This document shows, piece after piece, positions 9,601 to 15,244 of a DNA stretch of 15,244 nt. The notes below the pieces were generated by a model that was not told the origin of the DNA, did no database searches, and was given only the letters and a program-made list of their open reading frames with translations. The position numbers were made by a program, and so were the translations under genes. The stretch comes from an uncultured Clostridia bacterium (GTDB lineage: Bacteria; Bacillota; Clostridia; UBA1381), in assembly GCA_934454215.1 (NCBI GenBank), contig CAKSGG010000080.1:1-15244 (forward strand), written 5' to 3'. Positions within the stretch are counted from its first letter, which is position 1, and each line of letters starts with the position of its first letter.

Positions 9601-9674
9601 GCCATAATCATCGGCATTGACTGTATTAGCATTGCCGCCGTTACAAGCAATGCCGATATTTTTGTTTTCTTCAT
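3687..9674 (-). CDS. Giant secreted esterase / beta-helix glycosidase fusion (gene C)
   Basis: 1995 residues with signal peptide 1-25 (MKKTKIS..., ending MAA). Domains: LamG-like (concanavalin A-type) at about 34-213, 230-415 and 533-730; SbsA-type Ig (Big_5) at about 420-526 and 733-828; an alpha/beta-hydrolase at about 835-1190; an Ig-like segment at 1195-1300; a right-handed beta-helix at about 1306-1885 (opening IYVDAANGDDNGNG, then LYVDGRQAVRAR); an Ig-like module at about 1899-1995. The hydrolase shows the LLLHGSG oxyanion region (939-945), nucleophile elbow GISMGG with Ser1044, probable acid Asp1127 (AAND) and His1158 (NQSH), in the order and rough spacing of acetyl xylan esterases of the AXE1/CE7 type; CE19-like or S9-like hydrolases are alternatives. 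The beta-helix resembles GH141 (fucosidase/xylanase) proteins, with acidic candidates in DGGAIY (1774) and NDEGSN (1812-1813). I infer removal of ester groups plus cleavage of a decorated plant polysaccharide outside the cell. No SLH, dockerin or sortase signal is seen. It starts 39 bases after gene B. Confidence 0.9.
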   Translation of the reverse strand: MKKTKISALLVTAAMLIQSMPMIMAAEETTIPNELDFENVEAGTELSSMEGVVVNYGSPTVEKDEKGSMAVKINSPSELRFKLVGDKRYTSIEYKYRVKSHTANNNLYEFGSILNGENRMLKSVINGSKLISYFAQENATVSNMSQNDQYITMKYIVDKQTKATEIYVNGFKKSNYKGTTFGYFNDTDGAPDTLLFNPRIDGIEYYIDDIKWETSDELITESEPVSSVRTFSNDSDLDGVTFTNASNKEIVTEDDGNKALKITGANGVKFAVPNETTSEKVEVSFDMKAESLTNFNGYLDPCFDVRNGNTSAVHTLRRQRGMLAYYGTNNMWVSNHINSAAAGTLFADTASGKYTKIKYVIDTKKQSYKLYVDGTAKEHSGNYDWGYYNTGIYAIDNLYLNFPSGDVVYIDNVTIKDSFLELESTIPSDGQENVSYLNRNIEMNFTSEIGEDFVNADYIKIYEGERALASSEYSLSRQSDTKIMLTFTNRPAPNTEYKIVVSKEVNNGTEYMKSEKDLSFTYTTGEAKEKDASVFYDFEDCNSGEAPQHWTVSAPSNSSVSVEEDGDNGKALKMIVGNSGNPTKALLNFDETVGNKLYVSYDVKAENHTRSFLNDGFGSIGYDGNSAVKGATYGNSALYYFGQNNTSVYQINDNKYHHIELEMDMVNKKYSIWVDGVRRSNYKSALFEFDSQLYSVNSLWFGARYTGGDSICGGKKNDYGIYWIDNVAVKPSDLRIVTSFPINNTENAPIERDISVTFNETADKSLFTNENVKLYANNVLKEYTLKFVSEKEIEIKPADTMTNNTEYKVVFSKNMGAENDIVLSFKTAQAVGDDDPFEPELTDIENGILPEFTPYFNFTVPNVKSGAEIEAESKTDSNSVYTGKTWINSDNVAFEFMKIKSEPFYSLDDKQWHDDTYAAAYIAYPASAAASGEKLPAILLLHGSGQTAQSDTFYNNANKWAKAGYIVMAVDLPGIAVPPSENTVSAGTVFSIKSGDRDKYRFITNPSVKANTTYISETTALRAFNLLRSSKLTDKNNIGITGISMGGYSTTLMSGLLGDKVKAAFSAYGCGFYEYGTVFGTYLNPESTISPNYGKTEEIYNWLKYFDAGRRAVNIKANMFFGAAANDVFYYPSGVMKTYDTAENAASRNIYFAPNQSHASSQIGGTEDSTKRSIWKSEDSFFDYYLKGEGDKPVSVEFASDIYGDSQGENAVIDVNVNHGVKAELSEPVLYYSIDNGTAWQNRKWQQLDGAVALEHETGEVGYYTANIPSELMNDDVDFYVSVSDKTNNISASTKIYEGVKLETRNIYVDAANGDDNGNGTENEPYKTISRARQKIREDNKNISGDVYVIISGGEYCETLSITSSDKLQNGGKIHYTAKNGEVPVISGGKHISSWELYDKDKNIYRVTNSDLSDTEYMRQLYVDGRQAVRARSDDGMGIKGYDSEKCVTDNTEIANWNNLQDVEVIFAIAWTNPRLNISSVNAENGKTYITLNQTGYNAVNNDNASTAIFNENTSQEAWYVENAYELLDECGEWYFDRQTKYLYYKPMPYEDMTKIDVVMPVEETLLRVSGKANDSAGNVEFNGLKFMYTSWLKPSRDGFYIGAQDNIDNSLKLDVHGVIYSGAVELKYADNVTLSNSVISAAGSNGIVMREGVKNTAVKECNMFDIAGGAIYTGPVRATSDNLNPSEANKLINILVADNIIHNIGTNYKSASAVSAGYPVNTSFIHNEIYNTPFDGFHIGYGWNKPLQNQIGGKGIRIENNYIHDVMNSRLYDGGAIYTLGGTGASSDNPNIISGNYIKNQYNNYGALYNDEGSNNWYLTDNVFDNSEAEKPIRFLHWHTSSIEGCKAVHNYSTTDSVYNNTGGKSSCSELILFSHGNEPSEVNEIIKNAGVRKETESAVSLSCISYNNTFKVNAQGISDLDNTTAAIYAAVYENGILKRVTRKNIRMNRGIRINENAELDGLEKGSYTGKAFLWETGNMKAVSGSEDCTFEVD

Positions 9675-9690
9675 AATTAAAATCCTCCTT
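9675..9690 (-). promoter_or_regulatory. Strong ribosome binding site that decides the start of gene C
   Basis: On the minus strand a perfect AAGGAGG (9690-9684) stands 9 bases before ATG 9674. An in-frame ATG at 9713 abuts the TAA of gene B but has no such site and would put a charged extension (MLKAFKIKRRILI) before the signal peptide, so the start at 9674 is preferred. Confidence 0.85.
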
Positions 9691-9713
9691 TTTATTTTAA
9701 ATGCTTTTAACAT

Positions 9714-11951
9714 TTAATTGCTTATTTTATACGTTTCGTGAACAGGGTTCATATTAAGCCTTCCGTTTTCGGCCGCCCTCCATATATACGAAACCGCATA
9801 TGCTGTATTTTCGGGAACCGTAAGCTCCGAAAGCAATGTATTTTTTTCTCCTGCCTTGATTTTACCGCTGTCGGCAGCCGTTCCCGTCATTGCGCCGTCC
9901 TTGTCATAGCAAATAATAATCAGCGCCAGACAGTCATCGGTATTTGATATATTCTCAATGTCGTATTTCACCGAAAGCTTTTGTCCCGAAGCAGCCGTAC
10001 CGGTTACCGTTCTTTCAAACAAAAACGGATTTAATATATTAGCCGTATATATAATTTCCACAGGGCTCATAAGACTTAAGCCTGACTTTCCCGCAAGTTT
10101 GTTTGAAAGTCTTATTTTATACTCTGCCCCGTCCGTCATAGGCTCTCTGAAATTTATTTTAAGCTTATCGTTATCCGCCGACGTTTCATATTCATCTGCC
10201 TGCATCTGCACACCGTCCATGAATATTTTTACGCTGTTTTCGTTTACCGTTCTTTCATCAAGCGTTTCATTGAACGTAATAACAGGCTGTGTATCGACGC
10301 TGACTCTTAACGCCCCGTTTTTGGGATTGCTCTCCGAAATTTTCAAATGCTCATATTCAACCGATATGTCGTCTATCCAATATACCGAGCCTGCCCCCTG
10401 CGGATTAAACGTTATACTGTTCAATGCAGTCACACCGCTGTTCCAGAAAGCGTATGTTCTTGACAGCTCCTCTCCGTCAAAAATTATCTTTGTCGATTTT
10501 TGCGTCATGTCTATCACATATTGCATTGTATGGTAATTATCCGAATTTGCTATAGAGCCCGTACCGACATTTGTTGTATCGGTCGGCTCGTAATATGTCA
10601 GCATACTGTTATTGTATATTATAGTTCTTACGGCAATGCCGTTATTTCCGTGTACCGAACCAAACTCCGCCAGTGACTGTGACGCAGTATGATTTTCAGA
10701 ACGGTATTTATATGTAACAATCACCTTATCCTGCGTTGAATTATCAAAATTGATTTTTATATTTCCGCCTTTGGTGAATTTCAGCGCTTTTCCGTGCTCT
10801 CTGTCATTTTCAACCGTATAATTACCATTTATTCCGTCAATTACACTTGTACCGATACTGTATTTTTCAAAATCCTCTTTAACCAGAACAGGCTCTATTA
10901 TGCTTGCGCTTTCTTCATCAATTGTCGTAAATCCAAACACATAATCTTTTCGCAATCGATTATACGCCGTTCCCTCATTTATGCCCGTTGTTGCGGTTAT
11001 CTCATAATATGAATCATATTTCAGCTTTTCCGCAAACACAACGCTTACTGCCGTTTCATTTACCTCCAAGCTGTATTCGTCCTCCGAAAGCGGAACACCC
11101 GAACAGGTAATGCGGACAGTGTCGCTCGTAACCGTCGTTTCATCTACGGTATCACTGAACAATATATCCGCTCTTTGCGTATTAATCGGTACTTTTTCCG
11201 TTCCGTCCTCGATTGATACCGACACAACATCAAGTGCAGGCTTTTCCACAGTCACATTATCAATCCAGTAAACTCCGTTATTATCCTCTGTTCCGTCACT
11301 GCTCGTTCCGCTGTTATTCGCATTTGCACGCACAAAGAATATAAGATTATTTATCGAATCCGCATTATTCTGAAAAACCCAGTTATTTCCGCCTCCTGCG
11401 GATTTCAGCACACCGTCTATGTATTGCTTATATGTATGATTGTCAAAATCAAGGTACTGCGTCACATTTATATAATTCTTGTTTGTATTAAGATTTGCCG
11501 CAATTGTTGAATTTGCTCCCGCACTTCCCCATGCGCCGTAGCCTATAAGCGAATTTTTATAGAAAGCGTTGAAGGTGACGGGGGTATTATCATTATAAGC
11601 GCTTCCCCAGCCGGGTTTGTCAAGCGCCCAGCGGCTGTGATTTTCCGCACGCATATCGTATGATATTTTTACTATTCCGCCATCCGTATTGTCAAAATTC
11701 AATACCGCTTTGTTTACTGTCTGCGTCTTTCCTATTACAAGTTTCAGCGCCTTGCTTTTTGATACCTCATCATAATCAACGCATATACTCGACCCCTGCG
11801 ACTCGGTAATGCTCCAGCCGTTCGGCTTATCTCCGATTTCATAATCTTCAAAATTATAGCTTGCATATACTCCGTCATCGGCATATATAGCCGCTGTCGG
11901 CAATACCGCCATAGCAACCGCCACTGCGGCAATACATTTTATAAAGCTCAT
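9714..11951 (-). CDS. Secreted LamG/Ig modular binding protein without a catalytic domain (gene B)
   Basis: 745 residues. Signal peptide 1-24 (MSFIKC, hydrophobic core, cleavage near IYA/DD). Domains in order: LamG-like at about 27-237 (ends VYWIDNVTVEKP), SbsA-type Ig (Big_5) at about 240-343, LamG-like at about 355-533 (ends VYWIDDISVEY), Big_5 at about 537-637 (SNPKNGALRVSVDTQPVITF), and a C-terminal Ig-like module at about 641-745. The LamG/Big_5 pairs are clearly related to those of gene C: compare KAENHTRS in C with RAENHSRW here. The C-terminal module resembles the last 97 residues of gene C. Nothing looks catalytic, and there is no SLH, dockerin or LPxTG signal. I infer a surface or released glycan-binding or scaffold protein working with the enzymes on either side. 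It sits 15 bases after gene A and 39 before gene C, so the three are very probably one transcript. LamG-like folds may also bind protein, so carbohydrate binding is likely but not shown. Confidence 0.9.
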   Translation of the reverse strand: MSFIKCIAAVAVAMAVLPTAAIYADDGVYASYNFEDYEIGDKPNGWSITESQGSSICVDYDEVSKSKALKLVIGKTQTVNKAVLNFDNTDGGIVKISYDMRAENHSRWALDKPGWGSAYNDNTPVTFNAFYKNSLIGYGAWGSAGANSTIAANLNTNKNYINVTQYLDFDNHTYKQYIDGVLKSAGGGNNWVFQNNADSINNLIFFVRANANNSGTSSDGTEDNNGVYWIDNVTVEKPALDVVSVSIEDGTEKVPINTQRADILFSDTVDETTVTSDTVRITCSGVPLSEDEYSLEVNETAVSVVFAEKLKYDSYYEITATTGINEGTAYNRLRKDYVFGFTTIDEESASIIEPVLVKEDFEKYSIGTSVIDGINGNYTVENDREHGKALKFTKGGNIKINFDNSTQDKVIVTYKYRSENHTASQSLAEFGSVHGNNGIAVRTIIYNNSMLTYYEPTDTTNVGTGSIANSDNYHTMQYVIDMTQKSTKIIFDGEELSRTYAFWNSGVTALNSITFNPQGAGSVYWIDDISVEYEHLKISESNPKNGALRVSVDTQPVITFNETLDERTVNENSVKIFMDGVQMQADEYETSADNDKLKINFREPMTDGAEYKIRLSNKLAGKSGLSLMSPVEIIYTANILNPFLFERTVTGTAASGQKLSVKYDIENISNTDDCLALIIICYDKDGAMTGTAADSGKIKAGEKNTLLSELTVPENTAYAVSYIWRAAENGRLNMNPVHETYKISN

Positions 11952-11966
11952 TATATCAGTCCTTTC
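11952..11966 (-). promoter_or_regulatory. Ribosome binding site of gene B, abutting the stop of gene A
   Basis: On the minus strand GAAAGGA (11966-11960) starts on the base right after the TAA of gene A (11969-11967) and lies 8 bases before ATG 11951. This supports the start and suggests translational coupling of A and B. Confidence 0.75.
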
Positions 11967-14900
11967 TTATTTGTTAAGAGAATTTATTCCGTTTATAACC
12001 GAAACCGCCTCCGCTCTTGACGCAGTATTATGCGGTTGTAAAAGCATATCTCCGTTTCCTTTGAATATACCGTAAGCGCACACAATTTCAAAATATTTTT
12101 CCGCCCACTCTGATATATCCGCCGAATCCTTATATCTGCTTATATCGTCATATAGCACAGACACATTTTTAATTTTACAGATTCTCGCCGCAACCGACGC
12201 CATTTCCTCTCTTGTTATGGCTTTATCGGGGTAAATTTTTCCGTTTTCTATCATGTTAATATCAATAAGGCTGTTATCAAGCGCCGTATTTAATGCGGAA
12301 TTATACCATTTTGAGCTGTCGCTGTCCTCAAAATACCGCTCACTTTCTCCCGTTATTTCTATACCTGCGGCACGCAGTGCCATTGTGATGTATTCCGCTC
12401 TTGTAATTACGTCATTCGGTGCAAATTTTCCGTTTCCCTTTCCCTTTACAAATCCCAGCTCATACATCTTTTCGACGGTTTCCTTACTCCAGTGACCCGT
12501 CAAATCGTCAAATACCTCTTCTCTTTGCTCAGGCTCTTTTATTATAACCTTAGGCTCTGCAAGATGTATTTTTCTGTCCTTTGTCTGTTCAAGAACGCCG
12601 AAATATCCGCCGCCCCTCAATGCGTCGTCAGATGAGTCAAGATAATCTATTACCTTTTGTCCGTTCACCCAAAACAAAATTCTCACGCCTGCCGCCTCGT
12701 CAAATGTGCCGACTTGGATATATGCAGGCTCGTTTGCTGAAATATATTCATTCTTTATAACTTCTTTTTCTATCGTTTCACGCCCGGGAGCACTGCCGTA
12801 AATCATTGTTCCGGTTCCGTTTATCCAGCGCTGCAATTCAATTTCTCCCGATTTTATAACAATAATATAAGAATTTACATTTGGTGAAATTGAGCATACA
12901 TCATAGCGTGAATTATTAAACGTTATCGTAGGCCATGATATATCGCCTTTCAAGGTCATGTTAAACTCAATCAGCTCATCTTTAAAGTATTTGTTTTTAT
13001 ATGTAAGGAATGTACCCCAAAGATTTATACCGTCATTATCAGTTTCGGCATTGCCGTCATTATAGAACCAGCCGCCTGCGGATTTTACCTCATCATTCAG
13101 CTTGTATTTTGCATATCCGTCAAGCTCTGCGGAATTTCCCGGCATAACAGCCTGATACTCAAAATCCTTTGTTATTTTTACACCGTCGTACTCCGCCGTT
13201 ATTCTTAATGTAAAATTCCCCTCTTTGACAGCCGTTACAGTTCCGTCAGAGCTTACGGAAGCAATCTGCGGATTCAGACTTTCAAAGCTTATGTTCATGC
13301 CGTTGTCAATGCTCTTTCCGAATTTGGTTTTACCCTCAACGCTTATTTTTCTGCCGTTGCCGACAGCCACAATATTATTATTCGGAATAACGAATATATC
13401 GTTTAATATATCGTTTGAAATAATTGTAAATTTCCTGCTTGCTTTCACTCCGTCTTTTTCCGCCGTTACCGTAATATCCGCAGTACCCTCACCCGCTGCC
13501 GTTATTTTGTTTCCGTCAATTTTTATAATGCTCTCATCGCTGCTCGTTATCTGCGTCGTATATGATGTCATTGTTCTGCCGCCCTTTGATTTTACCTTAT
13601 AATCAAGCGCTATACTTTCGCCCTTTTTTATATTTTCGGGCAATGACGCAATTATTTTTCCTACGGAATTTTTATCAAAGCCTTTCATACGTGCCGCATA
13701 TTGGGGTTCAAGCCCCGCATTGTCTATAATATCAAGCGCCGCCTGCGTCCATTCCGCATCGGGTGCATATACCGTTCCTATTTCAGGGCAGGTCGGACTG
13801 TTGTTTGTGAAATCCTTTCTCGTTGTGAAATTATCGGTCATGTTTATATAATGAATCGAGTCTTTCCATATTAAGTACCATCTGCCTTTTTCAATACCGT
13901 ACTGGTCAACAACGTTATTCTTCCATTCCCAATAATTTGAGCCTTCGTCCGAATATAAAATTCCGTTCGGATTATATGTATCATATATATAATTTCCGCT
14001 TATTTCGTTCATATTGTCTGAAGTTCCGCCCGTTGCTCCAAGAACATAAATTCCGCCGCCGTCATGACATACCTTCATAGTTTCCGCTACAATGTTGTCA
14101 CATATCCTAAAATCACGCAGATTTGTTCCCGTATTTACATAATTGCCCCAACCGTAGCCTATGTGCATACCCGAATAATTCGAGCCTATAATCTCATTAT
14201 GGCTTATCTCCGATTCCATCGGGTGTCCTGCGCTTATGCCAACGGACGACATATAATCCACTCCGACATCTTCAATCAGATTATTTTTAACATCGTTGCC
14301 TCGGCAGAAATATCTTGAATCATAAGAGAAAACCGTCTGACCGACTACCTCTCCCAATGCAATTCCCGTTCCCGAAATATCATATATATGATTTCCGATA
14401 ACGTCCGAATACTGAGTACCCTCTTCAAGCTTTATTCCTATTGAACCGACCTTTGATATTTCACAGTTTTCAAACGGAACATTTTCCGCACGCTTCAGCG
14501 TAACCGCTGCGCTTATCATTCTGTGATACGACCCCTCCGTGTCCATAAGATAATTACACTGCGTATCGGAATGTCCCGACGATGTACTCGGACGGTTCCA
14601 TGTCGAATAGTTAAACGCAATACCATCAAACCGAATGTTATGCACTTTCCTGTCAATGCTGTCGCCCTCAGCCTTTAAAAGCTCCTCAACGAACGGTGCA
14701 TATACGGTCGCCTCTGATAAATCCTCGTCCTCTCTCGGAATGTAATAAAACATATCCTCGTCAGTATTCAGATAAAATTCTCCCGGCTCATCAAGAAATT
14801 CATAAGCATTTTCCATCCATGAAGGCGCTGTTACATTTACCTGCGAACCTCTCACATTGCTTGTCACATATTTCCAGCCGGGCTGTTTCATGGTTATCTC

Positions 14901-15244
14901 GGTTTTACCGTCTTTATTCTTTGTAATTTCCGATACTCCGCAACGAGGATTTGTCCATAATACCACCCATACAAACTCCAAATCCTGCGGTCTTTTAAGC
15001 TCCGTCAAATAAAAATCATCACATAAATATCCCGTCTCCGTTTTCTTTGCCTCCGTAAGTGATTTGTCCGACCTCGCCCTGACCGCACGTTTTCCGTTCA
15101 CATACAACTGACGTGTTTGGATTCCGCAGGCAGGTGCGGCATAAATATTACGCTCTGCGTCATGCAGTTTCCAGCCGCCGATTTCTTTAGCTCCATTTAT
15201 TACGGGCTTTTCATCTTTATATGCTCTGTAGTTTACATAATATC
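11967..15244 (-). CDS. Cell-wall-anchored beta-helix glycosidase with Ig, ConA-like and three SLH domains (gene A, 5' end outside window)
   Basis: The frame is open to the window edge (first whole codon at 15242), giving 1091 visible residues. The TTG at 15107 is an internal Leu: the 45 residues before it (from YYVNYRAYKDEKPV) align with the same part of the gene C beta-helix. Visible domains: right-handed beta-helix to about residue 515, GH141-like, with LYVNGKRAVRAR (47-58), HIGYGW (360), HDGGGIY (Asp394) and SDEGSN (Asp432-Glu433); two Big_2 Ig domains at about 530-698; a ConA-like beta-sandwich at about 705-900; SLH repeats at about 911-963 (FDDLTGHW, ITRAE), 970-1026 (ITREE) and 1031-1089 (third motif ASRAE, slightly degenerate). 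SLH repeats bind pyruvylated secondary cell-wall polymer, so the enzyme is displayed on the wall. I infer an exo-type glycosidase on a plant polysaccharide; lyase activity is not excluded. About 70 residues of the beta-helix plus the signal peptide, and perhaps more modules, lie outside. Genes B and C follow closely. Confidence 0.9.
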   Translation of the reverse strand, partial: YYVNYRAYKDEKPVINGAKEIGGWKLHDAERNIYAAPACGIQTRQLYVNGKRAVRARSDKSLTEAKKTETGYLCDDFYLTELKRPQDLEFVWVVLWTNPRCGVSEITKNKDGKTEITMKQPGWKYVTSNVRGSQVNVTAPSWMENAYEFLDEPGEFYLNTDEDMFYYIPREDEDLSEATVYAPFVEELLKAEGDSIDRKVHNIRFDGIAFNYSTWNRPSTSSGHSDTQCNYLMDTEGSYHRMISAAVTLKRAENVPFENCEISKVGSIGIKLEEGTQYSDVIGNHIYDISGTGIALGEVVGQTVFSYDSRYFCRGNDVKNNLIEDVGVDYMSSVGISAGHPMESEISHNEIIGSNYSGMHIGYGWGNYVNTGTNLRDFRICDNIVAETMKVCHDGGGIYVLGATGGTSDNMNEISGNYIYDTYNPNGILYSDEGSNYWEWKNNVVDQYGIEKGRWYLIWKDSIHYINMTDNFTTRKDFTNNSPTCPEIGTVYAPDAEWTQAALDIIDNAGLEPQYAARMKGFDKNSVGKIIASLPENIKKGESIALDYKVKSKGGRTMTSYTTQITSSDESIIKIDGNKITAAGEGTADITVTAEKDGVKASRKFTIISNDILNDIFVIPNNNIVAVGNGRKISVEGKTKFGKSIDNGMNISFESLNPQIASVSSDGTVTAVKEGNFTLRITAEYDGVKITKDFEYQAVMPGNSAELDGYAKYKLNDEVKSAGGWFYNDGNAETDNDGINLWGTFLTYKNKYFKDELIEFNMTLKGDISWPTITFNNSRYDVCSISPNVNSYIIVIKSGEIELQRWINGTGTMIYGSAPGRETIEKEVIKNEYISANEPAYIQVGTFDEAAGVRILFWVNGQKVIDYLDSSDDALRGGGYFGVLEQTKDRKIHLAEPKVIIKEPEQREEVFDDLTGHWSKETVEKMYELGFVKGKGNGKFAPNDVITRAEYITMALRAAGIEITGESERYFEDSDSSKWYNSALNTALDNSLIDINMIENGKIYPDKAITREEMASVAARICKIKNVSVLYDDISRYKDSADISEWAEKYFEIVCAYGIFKGNGDMLLQPHNTASRAEAVSVINGINSLNK

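Noticed and set aside
9675..9713. ATG at 9713 as the start of gene C
   Set aside because: There is no ribosome binding site before it, while a perfect site lies inside the extension and a clean signal peptide begins at 9674.
9958..10536. Plus-strand open frame of 192 codons
   Set aside because: It is antisense to well-formed LamG and Ig modules of gene B; its Ser/Leu-rich composition is what the opposite strand of such a gene gives by chance.
15102..15107. TTG at 15107 as a start codon for gene A
   Set aside because: The codon is the Leu of LYVNG in the middle of the beta-helix; homologous sequence continues upstream to the window edge and no ribosome binding site precedes it.

Overview
The window is a block of five genes, all on the minus strand, coding almost wall to wall for very large secreted, multidomain, mostly all-beta proteins. 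Transcription order runs from high to low coordinates: gene A (11967 to beyond 15244, start outside the window), gene B (9714-11951), gene C (3687-9674), gene D (1155-3560) and gene E (1-1137, end outside the window). I saw no RNA gene, insertion sequence, CRISPR array or transporter. The AT-rich composition, strong Shine-Dalgarno sites (including a perfect AAGGAGG), S-layer homology (SLH) domains, copper-amine-oxidase-type stalk domain and SbsA-type Ig domains point to a Gram-positive member of the Clostridia that takes apart complex plant polysaccharides at its surface. A gut pectin or hemicellulose degrader of the Monoglobus type would fit, but the genus is only a guess.

Layout. Gene A is a right-handed beta-helix enzyme (GH141-like) followed by two Big_2 Ig domains, a concanavalin-A-like domain and three SLH repeats, so it is anchored to the cell wall. 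Gene B has no recognisable catalytic domain: it alternates LamG-like and SbsA-type Ig modules and ends in an Ig-like module. Gene C, 1995 residues, has three LamG-like and two Ig modules, then a complete alpha/beta-hydrolase (acetyl-xylan-esterase-like, Ser-Asp-His visible), then a second beta-helix enzyme domain paralogous to that of gene A, then an Ig-like module related to the one ending gene B. Gene D carries two CBM4_9/CBM22-like domains, a stalk domain, an SGNH-hydrolase fold whose catalytic blocks are all degenerate, and a C-terminal beta-sandwich. Gene E has a signal peptide, an Ig-like domain, a helical region of unknown function, a Gly-rich linker and the first residues of an SLH repeat.

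Genes A, B and C are spaced 15 and 39 bases apart and look co-transcribed. A 126-base gap follows gene C and holds a good sigma-A promoter with an extended -10, which should drive D and E (17 bases apart). A possible operator-like dyad lies at the predicted start site.

The working model is a surface machine. The two beta-helix enzymes cut a decorated polysaccharide, the esterase fused to one of them removes acyl or methyl groups, the LamG, CBM and Ig modules hold the substrate, and the SLH proteins at both ends tie the system to the wall. The actual substrate cannot be read from the sequence. The most unusual points are the esterase/beta-helix fusion, the apparently dead SGNH protein, the catalysis-free binding protein and the unclassified SLH protein.
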